DNA of 43,775 nt from Actinomycetota bacterium (GCA_003157715.1 PMKK01000029.1:1-43775), one strand, 5' to 3'. Shown: positions 22,596-30,685, numbered from the stretch's first letter. Notes: generated from the letters alone by a model not told the origin. A program made the numbers and translations.

Positions 22596-23075
22596 GTGGG
22601 CTACAACTTCGGCGTCGGGCGCGAGGCGCCCCAGTTCGACCTGACGGCCCACGACGGCAGTCGCGTCACCCTCAAGCAGTATCGCGGCGATTGGTTCGCG
22701 GTCGTCTGCTTTCTCGGCGCCGACCCCGATGCCGCGGCGGCTGCCGCCACGGGCCTGAGCGCCGTCGCCGACGAGCTCTGGGGTCTTCGCGGCCAGCTCG
22801 TCGGTATCGTGGCCGGCGACGCCGACCTTCTGCAGTCCGTGGCCGCCAAGGCCGGGCGCGCCGACTTTCCGCTTCTGGCCGACGCCGGGGACGCCGTCGC
22901 GCGTGCCTACGGGGCCTACGACACCGCGGCCGCGAGGGTCCGCGCCGGCGTCGTGATCGTCGATCGCTCCGGCAAGATCGTCTGGACGGTCGATGGCGCC
23001 GACGCGGCGGGCGCCGCCGAGCCGGCCGTCGCGCCGGCAGCGATCGTCGCCGGCCTCAAGGATATCGCTCGCTAG
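22596..23075 (+). CDS. Peroxiredoxin-like (AhpC/TSA fold) protein lacking the peroxidatic Cys
   Basis: 159 residues. GTG at 22596 preceded by GGAGG at 9 nt; the frame extends upstream but the fold begins at GYNFGVGREAPQFDLTAHDG. Family landmarks: APQFDLTAHDGSRVTLKQYRG, FPLLADAGDAVARAYGAYD, and VVIVDRSGKIVWTVDG. The catalytic motif PxxxTxxC is replaced by PDAAAAAA (residues about 44-51); the only nearby cysteine is in AVVCFLG, before the loop. Peroxidase activity by the standard mechanism is therefore unlikely. It follows two rubrerythrins and may act as a binding or regulatory protein in the same stress response. Confidence 0.75.
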   Translation: MGYNFGVGREAPQFDLTAHDGSRVTLKQYRGDWFAVVCFLGADPDAAAAAATGLSAVADELWGLRGQLVGIVAGDADLLQSVAAKAGRADFPLLADAGDAVARAYGAYDTAAARVRAGVVIVDRSGKIVWTVDGADAAGAAEPAVAPAAIVAGLKDIAR

Positions 23076-23195
23076 CAGCGGTATCGTGTGCCGGCAGCGG
23101 CGCCGCTCGGCGACTTTCCGAATTCCCTCGTTCGAACTCCGGCACAATCGGGCACGATAGGCACGTAAACATCGTGCATGAAGGAGTTACTGCTC

Positions 23196-23561
23196 ATGAT
23201 CGTCGGTCAGACGGTATTCAGCGTGAGGAAGGGCACCGAACACAGGGCGGAGACGGCGTTGCACGATCTCGACGGCCTCCTGCAGTCGGCGGCGGGCCAT
23301 CAGGCCCACCGCGTGCTGCGTTCGTTCGGCATGTCGCCGATCGGTAGTGCGCTGCACGACGAAACCCGCGAAGGCGAGCTCGGCGCGGTCCACTACGTGG
23401 TCCAGACCGAGTGGGAGTCGCTCGAGTCACACGACGACTTCTATCGCGGCGAGGCTGCGAGTCGTGTCTATGCCGTGCTGTCGTCGATCCTCAACACGGG
23501 TCCCTACGAGGTCCTGTACGACGTGCTCGAACAGGCGGACCGCAGCGGCGTCGCGGCCTAG
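23196..23561 (+). CDS. Small protein, possible dimeric alpha/beta-barrel (ABM-like)
   Basis: 121 residues. ATG 23196 is preferred over ATG 23178 because AAGGAG (23181-23186) lies between them at 9 nt from the former. The pattern of strands and helices (IVGQTVFSVRKG, AETALHDLDGLLQSA, HRVLRSFG, GAVHYVVQTEWESLESHDDFYRG) resembles antibiotic-biosynthesis-monooxygenase-type ferredoxin-like folds, in which EWESLESHDDFYRG fits the usual W-x-S-x-E-x-H region. Function in this position, after the peroxide genes, is unknown. Confidence 0.6.
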   Translation: MIVGQTVFSVRKGTEHRAETALHDLDGLLQSAAGHQAHRVLRSFGMSPIGSALHDETREGELGAVHYVVQTEWESLESHDDFYRGEAASRVYAVLSSILNTGPYEVLYDVLEQADRSGVAA

Positions 23562-23740
23562 CGGCCTAGCTTGGCGGGGCTGCTGGGTAGCAGCGCCCCC
23601 ACCTCTAAGACCATCTCGGTGGATGAGACCGCCCGCCTTCCGCCCGCCCGCGCGACGCCGATGCTCTGATAGTCGGCGCACGCGAGACGGTGGAGTGGCG
23701 GCGCGGCCCCATCTCCGGGGTGCCGCGGTGACCTGAGCGA

Positions 23741-23757
23741 GCCTGAGCGACTCAGGC
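23741..23757. terminator. Hairpin at convergent gene ends
   Basis: GCCTGAG, loop CGA, CTCAGGC; it overlaps the stop codon of the P-type ATPase gene. A plausible end point for transcripts from both sides, though short. Confidence 0.4.
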
Positions 23758-26568
23758 CGGCCGGCGGCCGCGTCGCACGGCGAGCCGCAGGCGCATGCCG
23801 TTGCCGATCACGGCCAGCGACGTGCCCATGTCGGCGAAGACCGCCATCCAGAGGGTGACGAGGCCGAGCGGCGCGAGCACCAGGAAGACCGCCTTGATGG
23901 CGATCGCCAGGGCGATGTTCTCGCGGATGACCCTGGTCGTGGCGCGCGAGAGCTGGAAGGTCGCCGCGACCGCTGAGAGGTCGTCACCCATCAGGGCGAT
24001 GTCGGCCGTCTCGAGGGCGGCGTCGGAACCGGCCACGCCCATCGCGATGCCGACCGTGGCCGCGGCCAGCGCCGGAGCGTCGTTCACGCCGTCGCCGACC
24101 ATCGCTACGCCGCCGAAGCGCGCCGCCAGCCGGCGCACCGCTTCGACCTTCTCTTCAGGCAGAAGGCCGGACATCACTTCGTCGACGCCGACCTCGCGAC
24201 CGACGGCGGCGCCCGTCATCTGGTTGTCTCCGGTGAGCACCGCGATGTGGGTCACGCCGCGGCGGCGCAGCGCGGCCACGGCTTCACGGGCCTCGGGCCG
24301 GACGGCGTCGGCCACGGCCACGAGACCCTCGACGCGCTCCGGCGTGCCGACCACGACGACCGTCTTGCCCTCGAGCTCGAGCCTGCGCAGCTCGGCGGTG
24401 AACAGGCCGTCGCGGCCCGGCGGCGGGGCCTGCGAGCCCATCGCGTCGAACAGCTCGGGTTTGCCAACCAGGACGGTCTCGCCGTCCAGGTCGGCGCGCG
24501 CGCCCTGGCCGGCGATCGCGCGGAAGCGGGTCACCAGGGGCCGGTCGTGCCCGTCGCCCGTCGCGCGGTCGCCGTGCCCGTCGCCGGTCGCGCCGTCGCT
24601 GTCGCCGGTCGCGCCGTCGCTGTCGCCGGTCGCGCCATCGCCGGCCGCGAAGCGCCGCGCCTCGGCGACGATGGCGCGCGCCAGCGGATGTTCGCTGTCG
24701 CGCTCGACCGCGGCCGCGCGTCGCAGCACCCGCTCACCCTGGTCGCCGTCGAGCGAGATCACGTCGGTCACGCGCGGCACCCCCGTCGTCAGCGTACCGG
24801 TCTTGTCGAAGGCCACCGCTCTCAGGGCGCCGGCTCGTTCGAGGTAGGCGCCGCCCTTGATCAGCACGCCGCGCCGGGTGGCGGCGCCGAGCGCCGCGAG
24901 AAAGCTCACCGGCGTGGAGATCACGAGCGCGCAGGGACAGGAGATGATGAGCAGTGCCAGGCCGCGATAGAACCACGTGCTGAAGGGCTGACCCAGCAGC
25001 AGCGGCGGCAGCAGGGCCACGGCGGCCGCGCCGGCGATCACCACGGGGGTGTACTTCGAGGCGAAACGGTCGATCGTCGTCTGCAGTGGGGCGCGCTGCG
25101 CCTGGGCCTCTTCGACCAGATGGATGATCTTGGCGATGGTGTTGTCGGCGACCGTCGTCGCGGCGCGCACCGTGAGGGCGCCGCCCTGCACGATCGAGCC
25201 GGCGAAGACCTCGTCGCCCACGCTCTTGCTCACCGGCATCGACTCACCGGTGACCGGCGACTGGTCGACACCGGCCTGCCCGTCGACGACGCTGCCGTCG
25301 ACCGGCAGACGTTCGCCGGGCAGGACCCGCACGAGATCACCGGGACGCAGGTCGGCGGCGGCGATCGTGCGCTGGTGGTCGCCGTCGACCACCTGCGCTT
25401 CGGCCGGCGTGAGGGAGACGAGGCCGCGCACGGCGCGGCGCGTGCGGTCCATCGTGACCGCCTGCAGCAGGTTGCCCAGCGAGAAGAGGGTGACGACCAG
25501 GCCCGCCTCGCTCCACTGGCCGATCGCCGCGGCGCCGACGGCGGCGATGGTCATGAGGACGTTCATGTCGACGGAGCGGGCGCGCAGCGAGTACCAGGCC
25601 GCGCGGGCGGTAAGCCAGCCGCCGGTGACCATGGCCGCGGCGAACAGGTAGGGGGAAAGCGACGGCGCCAGGGCTTCGGCGGCAAAGCCGGCGGCCACCG
25701 CCGCAGCGGCGGCGACGGTCAGCATGGCGCGTCCGTCGAAGAGCAGCGCACGCTTGCCGCCGGCCGCGCGGGCGGCGGCCCGGGCATCGGCGAGCGGTAC
25801 GAGCTCGTAGCCGAGCCGGTCGGCGGCCGTGCGCAGCGCCGCGTCGGGCGAGGCGGCGCCGGGGGTCACCTCGGCCGTCAGCCGGCCGAGCCCGAAGTCG
25901 ACTCGCACAGTCTCGACGCCCTCGAGTGCGCCGAGCCGCGACTCGAGGCGCGCGGCGCAGTCGGCGCAATCCATGCCACGCACCTCGAACACGAGCGGGG
26001 CGCCGGTAGCCTGACGCTCGCGTGCCTGTTTGCCTTCGACCGTGTCGTAGCCGAGGCGGCGGACGCGCTCGAGCACCTCATCGTAGACGATCTCCTGAGG
26101 ATCGAAGACCACCTTGAGCGTCGACGCGCCGAAGCTCGTGGTGGCGCTCACTACGCCGTCGGTATGCTGCAGGGCGCCCTCGAGCCGCAGCGCGCAGTCG
26201 GCGCAATCGAGGCCCGTGACGTGCGTCAGGCGCTGCTCGTAGCGCTCGGCGCCGGGCGGCTCCACCACGAGCTCGCAGTTGCACTGCTCGTGATGCGTGT
26301 GCCCGTCCTCGCCGTGTTCGTGATCATCGTGGGGGCAGTGCATGGCGCAGTGCGCGGCGGCGCCGATGCGTCGCGCGTCGCGCGTCAGGTCGTCGTAAGC
26401 GAGCTGGTCGTTGTCGAAGCTCACGTGCAGCAGGCCGCGTGGCACGTCGGCCGTGACGTCGCGCACGCCCTTGAGACGGCGCAGCCCGTCACCGAACTCG
26501 TCGACACAGGCGGCGCACTCGGCACCGCGCGGCAGCACGACGGGCAGATCGAGCGCGGTGGTCGTCAC
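23752..26568 (-). CDS. P1B-type heavy-metal exporting ATPase (Zn/Cd/Pb type)
   Basis: 938 residues, inner-membrane metal efflux pump. Three N-terminal metal-binding repeats have CAAC (18-21), GLDCADC (C122, C125) and GMDCADC (C201, C204), with a His-rich linker between the first two (residues 73-92). Core motifs: TGES near 440, SCPCALVISTP near 543, DKTGT near 588, TGDN, and GDGVNDAPAL near 823. The CPC context and the late LW-x-A-x-x-A-D segment fit the P1B-2 (ZntA/CadA) class. The start is GTG 26566-26568, overlapping the ArsR stop by 4 nt, so translation is coupled. A 21-bp repeat expands a loop in the nucleotide-binding domain. Confidence 0.94.
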   Translation of the reverse strand: MTTTALDLPVVLPRGAECAACVDEFGDGLRRLKGVRDVTADVPRGLLHVSFDNDQLAYDDLTRDARRIGAAAHCAMHCPHDDHEHGEDGHTHHEQCNCELVVEPPGAERYEQRLTHVTGLDCADCALRLEGALQHTDGVVSATTSFGASTLKVVFDPQEIVYDEVLERVRRLGYDTVEGKQARERQATGAPLVFEVRGMDCADCAARLESRLGALEGVETVRVDFGLGRLTAEVTPGAASPDAALRTAADRLGYELVPLADARAAARAAGGKRALLFDGRAMLTVAAAAAVAAGFAAEALAPSLSPYLFAAAMVTGGWLTARAAWYSLRARSVDMNVLMTIAAVGAAAIGQWSEAGLVVTLFSLGNLLQAVTMDRTRRAVRGLVSLTPAEAQVVDGDHQRTIAAADLRPGDLVRVLPGERLPVDGSVVDGQAGVDQSPVTGESMPVSKSVGDEVFAGSIVQGGALTVRAATTVADNTIAKIIHLVEEAQAQRAPLQTTIDRFASKYTPVVIAGAAAVALLPPLLLGQPFSTWFYRGLALLIISCPCALVISTPVSFLAALGAATRRGVLIKGGAYLERAGALRAVAFDKTGTLTTGVPRVTDVISLDGDQGERVLRRAAAVERDSEHPLARAIVAEARRFAAGDGATGDSDGATGDSDGATGDGHGDRATGDGHDRPLVTRFRAIAGQGARADLDGETVLVGKPELFDAMGSQAPPPGRDGLFTAELRRLELEGKTVVVVGTPERVEGLVAVADAVRPEAREAVAALRRRGVTHIAVLTGDNQMTGAAVGREVGVDEVMSGLLPEEKVEAVRRLAARFGGVAMVGDGVNDAPALAAATVGIAMGVAGSDAALETADIALMGDDLSAVAATFQLSRATTRVIRENIALAIAIKAVFLVLAPLGLVTLWMAVFADMGTSLAVIGNGMRLRLAVRRGRRPA
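24580..24642. repeat. 21-bp x3 repeat in the P1B ATPase N-domain
   Basis: Units at 24580, 24601 and 24622 (first two identical, third with two changes). They encode a Gly/Asp/Ser/Thr-rich loop of GDSDGAT type after the HP-containing SEHPLARAI region, with degenerate extra copies (TGDGHGDRATGDGHD). Period seven codons. Confidence 0.9.
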
Positions 26569-27104
26569 GGCCGGCTCGCATCGTCGCCGACCGTGGGCGT
26601 GGTGCGGCGCTCGTCGTCCATCGTGGGCGTCGCGCGGCGATCGTCGTCGGCGCCGGCGAGCTCGTCGCTGTGGCGCACGTGCTCGAGGGTCATGTCGAGC
26701 AGAAGGCGGATGTGGTCGTCGTCAGGGGCATAGAAGACCTGCTTGCCCTCGCGGCGAAACCGCACCAGGCCATGCGCTCGCAGCACCGAGAGATGGTGGG
26801 AGACGTTGGATTCGCTCATGCCCAGGTGGTCGGCGAGCTCGCCGACGCAGATCTCGTCGCGGCGCAGCAGGGCATAGACGAGCCGGCAGCGGCTGGTGTC
26901 GGCCAGCACGCGAAACAGCGCCGCGATGCGCGCCGCGTCGGTGAGCGCCACCGCGGTGGGGTCCGTGGCCACCGCTCGTGCCGTGGCAGCGTCCGTGGCG
27001 ACCGCTCGTGCCGTGGCGGGGCTCGTGGCGACCGCTCGTGCCGCAGCGGGGCTCGCGGCGGGCGCTCGCGCCGCGCCGCCGACCGTCTTCTCGGTGTCCG
27101 TCAT
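26565..27104 (-). CDS. ArsR/SmtB-family metal-sensing repressor (CzrA-like)
   Basis: 179 residues. ATG 27102-27104 after GAGG. Winged helix: DEICVGELADHLGMSESNVSHHLSVLRAHGLVRFRREGKQVFY (in the C-terminal two thirds). The alpha-5 region has D-x-H-x10-H-x2-H exactly (DDHIRLLLDMTLEHVRH), the Zn/Co site of SmtB and CzrA, whereas the alpha-3 cysteine pair of ArsR/CadC is absent (one Cys in EICVGEL). It should therefore sense zinc and release the operator when bound. The N-terminal 50 residues are an ATARAVATxx decapeptide repeat from a 30-bp minisatellite. Operon with the ATPase (GTGA overlap). Confidence 0.9.
   Translation of the reverse strand: MTDTEKTVGGAARAPAASPAAARAVATSPATARAVATDAATARAVATDPTAVALTDAARIAALFRVLADTSRCRLVYALLRRDEICVGELADHLGMSESNVSHHLSVLRAHGLVRFRREGKQVFYAPDDDHIRLLLDMTLEHVRHSDELAGADDDRRATPTMDDERRTTPTVGDDASRP
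26971..27070. repeat. 30-bp repeat in the ArsR N-terminus
   Basis: ACCGCTCGTG begins units at 26971, 27001 and 27031, with a diverged fourth at 27061. Period is exactly 30 bp (ten codons) and the frame is kept. Confidence 0.9.
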
Positions 27105-27129
27105 GGCCGCCTCATCGTCTCGTGAACAC

Positions 27130-27175
27130 ATGAACAACTGTTCATATGATACCCGTGGAGCGGCCTCATGCGCAA
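27130..27175 (-). promoter_or_regulatory. Promoter and SmtB/CzrA-type operator of the metal-efflux operon
   Basis: On the minus strand TTGCGC (27170-27175), 18-bp spacer, TATCAT (27146-27151). Immediately downstream is the palindrome ATGAACA-N2-TGTTCAT (27130-27145), the classic SmtB/ArsR-family site. It covers the expected start point, so bound repressor would block initiation. Confidence 0.85.
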
Positions 27176-27314
27176 CCGGGTCGCCCGTCGCGCGCGAATC
27201 CGTGCATCCCCGCCGGGGCAAAGCCCGGCGGCGGTCCGGCGCTCCAGCCGACGCAACTCGTACGCGAAGTGGGTAGAGTCATGTCGCACATGGGAGCTTG
27301 AGGGAGGAGGCGGC

Positions 27315-28562
27315 CTGAAGCGCAGTTTCCTGTCCGATCTCTTTTCGCGCGAGCTGTTTCGCTATCTGGGGCCGGGCTTCATCGTCACCATCGGCTTCAT
27401 CGACCCGGGCAACTGGGCCACCAACCTGGCCGGCGGCAGCAAGTTCGGCTACGCACTGCTCTGGGTGATCACGCTCAGCACGCTGATGCTGATCTTTCTG
27501 CAGCACGTGGCGGCGCGGCTGGGGATAGTCACCGGGGCCTCGCTGGCCGTGAACGTGCGCAATCACTTCGCGCGGCCGCTGGTCGCGCTGTTCGGCGCGA
27601 CGATGGTGCCGGCGCTGATCGCGACCTCGCTCGCCGAGATCCTGGGCGGGGCGCTCGGCTTTCAGATCCTCTTTCACATCCCGCTCGCGCTCGGCGCACC
27701 GCTCACGCTGGCGCTCGTCGTACTGGCCATCCTCGGGCAGCGCTACGACCAGCTCGAGCGCCTGATCATCGTCTTTCTGGCCTTCATCGCGGCCGCCTAC
27801 ATCGTCGAGATCTTCATCGTCAGACCCGACATGGCGACCGCGGCCCCGAAATGGGTCATCCCCAGCTTCCCGGGCGGCAGCATCGTGATCGCCATGGGCA
27901 TGCTCGGCGCGATCGTCATGCCCCACAACATCTACCTGCACTCCAACACCATCCAGTCGCGGGAGTGGGACTTCGGCGGCGGCGATCAGACCCGGCTGAT
28001 GCGCTACGAGCTGATCGACACCTCGCTGTCGATGGGCATGGGCTGGCTCGTCAACTCGGCGATGATCCTCGTGGCGGCCGCCGTGTTCTACTCCCACGGC
28101 CTCACCGTTACCAGCATCCAGCAGGCGTCGGGTACCCTGCGGCCGCTGGTCGGGCCGTTCTCGCAGTTGCTCTTTGGGCTCGCTCTGCTGGTCGCCGGCC
28201 TGTCGTCATCGATCACGTCGTCGCTGGCCACGGCCAACGTCGTCACCGGCTACCTCGGCAAGCCCGAAGACCCGCACAGCCGCCTCTATCGCGTGGGCAT
28301 GGTGGCCATGGCGATCCCGGCCGTGCTGCTGATCATGATCGGCCTGAACGCTTACCGGGCGCTGATCCTGAGCCAGGTCGTGCTCAGCCTGCAGCTCCCG
28401 CTCACCATCGTTCCGCTGCTCATCCTGACGCGACGCAGGAGCGTGATGGGCGACCTGCGCTCGGGGAATGTCGCGACTGTGGCGGGCTGGCTGCTGGCGG
28501 CTATCATCATCGGGCTGAACGTGTTCCTGCTCTACCAGACCTTCTCTCCGAAAGGGCTCTGA
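27315..28562 (+). CDS. mntH: NRAMP-family Mn(II)/Fe(II) importer
   Basis: 415 residues, proton-coupled manganese importer with about 11 membrane helices. Both metal-binding motifs are intact: IDPGNWATN in the first helix and VMPHNIYLHS in the sixth. The start is inferred as CTG 27315: a GGAGG lies 7 nt upstream, the protein then begins 30 residues before DPGN as in typical MntH, and there is no ATG, GTG or TTG in frame nearby. The only other start (ATG 27168) would add a 49-residue Arg-rich extension. The stop is 1 nt from the USP start, so they form an operon. It lies divergent from the zinc-efflux operon. Confidence 0.9.
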   Translation: MKRSFLSDLFSRELFRYLGPGFIVTIGFIDPGNWATNLAGGSKFGYALLWVITLSTLMLIFLQHVAARLGIVTGASLAVNVRNHFARPLVALFGATMVPALIATSLAEILGGALGFQILFHIPLALGAPLTLALVVLAILGQRYDQLERLIIVFLAFIAAAYIVEIFIVRPDMATAAPKWVIPSFPGGSIVIAMGMLGAIVMPHNIYLHSNTIQSREWDFGGGDQTRLMRYELIDTSLSMGMGWLVNSAMILVAAAVFYSHGLTVTSIQQASGTLRPLVGPFSQLLFGLALLVAGLSSSITSSLATANVVTGYLGKPEDPHSRLYRVGMVAMAIPAVLLIMIGLNAYRALILSQVVLSLQLPLTIVPLLILTRRRSVMGDLRSGNVATVAGWLLAAIIIGLNVFLLYQTFSPKGL

Positions 28563-28563
28563 G

Positions 28564-29010
28564 ATGGCTCTCTACCGGCGTATCCTGCTACCTCTCGACG
28601 GCTCGGCGGTCGATCACCCGGTGCTGGAGCACGTGCGCGAGCTCGCGCTCGCCTTTCACTCCGAGGTCGTCCTGCTGCGTGTCGCCCACTTTCACACCCG
28701 CGATACCATGACCCACGAGGTCGAAGACGCCCGCGCGGTGCTCGACAGGGTGGCGCCGAGCATCGAAAACCAGGGCTTTCCCGTGCGCACCGTGGTGGGC
28801 CGCGGCGAGCCCGCCGACGACATCGTCGAGCAGGCCGAGACGCTCGGCTGCGATCTCATCGCCATGGGCACCCATGGGCACGGCACGCTGAAGCGCGTCG
28901 TGCTCGGCAGCGTGGCCGAGAAGGTGCGCCACGCCACCGACGTGCCGCTGCTGCTGGTCAAGGCGACCACCGTGGCCGACCGGTCGGAGGGCGACGACGA
29001 GCCGGCGTAG
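28564..29010 (+). CDS. Universal stress protein (UspA family)
   Basis: 148 residues, ATP-binding-type USP. The N-terminal strand ILLPLDGSAVDHPVL and C-terminal nucleotide loop GTHGHGTLKRVVLGSVAEKV (G-x2-G-x9-G-S) are both complete. ATG 28564 is one base after the MntH stop, with no separate promoter, so it is co-expressed with the Mn importer. A role in regulating the transporter or a general stress response is possible. Confidence 0.92.
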   Translation: MALYRRILLPLDGSAVDHPVLEHVRELALAFHSEVVLLRVAHFHTRDTMTHEVEDARAVLDRVAPSIENQGFPVRTVVGRGEPADDIVEQAETLGCDLIAMGTHGHGTLKRVVLGSVAEKVRHATDVPLLLVKATTVADRSEGDDEPA

Positions 29011-29014
29011 CCTT

Positions 29015-29086
29015 GCGCCGCGCCGGGGACACGGCCGCATGACCGCGCCGCGCCGGGGACACGGCCGCATGACCGCGCCGCGCCGG
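29015..29086. repeat. 30-bp intergenic tandem repeat
   Basis: Two exact 30-bp units, 29015-29044 and 29045-29074 (beginning GCGCCGCGCCGGGGACACGG), and a partial third to 29086. Located between the USP stop and the signal peptidase promoter; same period as the ArsR N-terminal repeat but unrelated sequence. Confidence 0.95.
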
Positions 29087-29137
29087 CCGCGGCCCGCGCG
29101 CCGACGAAAGTCGGGCAGGACCTCGCGGTGCATCGGG

Positions 29138-29143
29138 TAGAAT
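29138..29143 (+). promoter_or_regulatory. Candidate -10 of lepB
   Basis: TAGAAT in the otherwise repeat-filled gap, 41 nt before the lepB ATG. The -35 is not recognisable. Confidence 0.4.
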
Positions 29144-29183
29144 GTCCTGGCGCATCCCAGCGCCCCAGACTGAAGGAGTCCCC

Positions 29184-29786
29184 ATGACCGAACCCGGCAC
29201 GCCGCGCGACCGACGCCGCGGCAGGCCACGGCGACGGCGCGGGCTGGCGGGCACGATCGTGGAGTACGCGGTCATCGTCGCGGTGGCCGTGGTCGTCGCC
29301 CTGGTGGTCGAAGCCTACGCGATCAAGCCGTTCGTCATTCCGACGCCGTCGATGGCCAACACCGTGCGCGTCGGCGACCGCGTGCTGATCGATCGCCTGA
29401 GCTACCGCTTCAGGGCGGTGCATCGCGGCGACGTCGTGGTCTTCACGGGCCACGGACCCATCCCCCTGCTGAAGCGGGTGGTCGGCGTGCCCGGCGACAG
29501 ACTGTCTTTGGCCGGCGGGCGCCTCTACGTCAACGGCTCCCCTTCTCCCGACGGCTTCGTGCGCGTCACGGACGGGCAGCGCGAGCCGACGCTGCCGGGA
29601 CCAGACGCTTTGGCTCTCTGGAGCCTTCACCGGCCGTTCACGGTGCCCGCCGGCGCCTACTTCGTGATGGGCGACAACCGCACCGACAGCGACGACAGCC
29701 GCTACTGGGGCACCGTCGCCCGCGACCAGATCATGGGCCGGGCCTTCTTCATCTACTGGCCGCTGAGTCAGATAGGGGGGCTGTAG
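29184..29786 (+). CDS. lepB: Signal peptidase I
   Basis: 200 residues, membrane-anchored serine/lysine protease that cleaves signal peptides of exported proteins. ATG 29184 has AAGGAG. A basic N-terminus (RDRRRGRPRRRRG) precedes one membrane helix (residues about 24-44). Box B: PTPSMANT with catalytic S56. Box D: LLKRVVGVPGD with K97. Box E: GDNRTDSDDSRYWG. Length fits actinobacterial SPase I with a single anchor. The following HAD gene starts 3 nt after the stop. Several exported proteins are encoded nearby. Confidence 0.95.
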   Translation: MTEPGTPRDRRRGRPRRRRGLAGTIVEYAVIVAVAVVVALVVEAYAIKPFVIPTPSMANTVRVGDRVLIDRLSYRFRAVHRGDVVVFTGHGPIPLLKRVVGVPGDRLSLAGGRLYVNGSPSPDGFVRVTDGQREPTLPGPDALALWSLHRPFTVPAGAYFVMGDNRTDSDDSRYWGTVARDQIMGRAFFIYWPLSQIGGL

Positions 29787-29789
29787 GCG

Positions 29790-30476
29790 GTGCACCGCCT
29801 CGTCCTGTTCGACATCGACTGCACGCTGATCGACGCTCACGGCGCCGGCGGGCGAGCCATCTTCAAGGCGATCGCCGACACCTACGGCGTGCGCGGCGAG
29901 CTCGACGGCTACAGCTTTCACGGACGCACGGACCCGGCCATCATCGTCGAGCTGGCGACCCGCTGGGGCACGCCCGAGGCGGTCGCTCGCGACCGCCTGG
30001 CGGCGTGCCTCGCGCGCTACGTCGAGGTGCTGGGCGATGAGATCACGCCCGGCGAGGTCGAGCTTCTGCCGGGTGTCGGCGAGCTCGTCACGGCGCTGGC
30101 CGGCGACCGCCGCGTCGTGCTCGGCGTGCTGACCGGCAACGTCGACGGCGGCCTCACGCTGAAGCTGGCGCCGACCGGGCTGCTGCCGCACTTCAAGGTC
30201 CATGCCAGCGGCTCGGATTCGGCCCTGCGGCCCGAGCTGCCCGCGATCGCCGTGGAGCGCGCCCGGCGGCTCACGGGCTACGGCTACTCCGGCAAGGAGG
30301 TCGTCGTCATCGGCGACACGCCGGCCGACATCCTCTGCGGCGCCGACCTTGCGGTGCGCACCATCGCCGTCGCCACTGGGCGTCACACTCTGGCCGAGCT
30401 CGCCCCCTACGCGCCCGACTACCTGTTCGCCGACCTCGGCGACTGGCGGGCGGTCGTCAAGGGCATCCTGGCCTAG
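29790..30476 (+). CDS. HAD-superfamily phosphatase (Gph-like)
   Basis: 228 residues. Start GTG 29790, 3 nt after lepB, probably coupled. Motif I LFDIDCTLID gives D8 and D10; motif II LGVLTGN; motif III Lys within HFKVHASGSDSALRPELP; motif IV IGDTPADILCGADL. The cap is alpha-helical, as in phosphoglycolate phosphatase and beta-phosphoglucomutase. Substrate not determined. Confidence 0.87.
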   Translation: MHRLVLFDIDCTLIDAHGAGGRAIFKAIADTYGVRGELDGYSFHGRTDPAIIVELATRWGTPEAVARDRLAACLARYVEVLGDEITPGEVELLPGVGELVTALAGDRRVVLGVLTGNVDGGLTLKLAPTGLLPHFKVHASGSDSALRPELPAIAVERARRLTGYGYSGKEVVVIGDTPADILCGADLAVRTIAVATGRHTLAELAPYAPDYLFADLGDWRAVVKGILA

Positions 30477-30685
30477 CCCCCCTCGGCCCGCTCGCTCGCC
30501 GGCCCGCCCCACGGCCCGCCCCACGGCCCGCCGGCTCAGCGCTCGCCCGCCGGACACCTCAGCGTCGCTGAGTCGCACCTGCGCCGATCCTCACCGGACG
30601 CAAACTCTTCGCTCACAAACCGGTGCTAGCGTCAGTACCCAGCCGTGTTTCGATCTGCATCCATTCGGACTCCTGGGGGGCTGAC
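30477..30685. other. Intergenic region before the G1 peptidase
   Basis: It contains short duplications of CCCCACGGCCCGC near 30506-30532. TAGCGT at about 30628 is a weak -10 candidate. No hairpin terminator recognised. Confidence 0.35.

Noticed and set aside
24247..26733. 828-codon ORF opposite the P1B ATPase
   Set aside because: Shadow of the ATPase in a GC-rich sequence; no domain seen.
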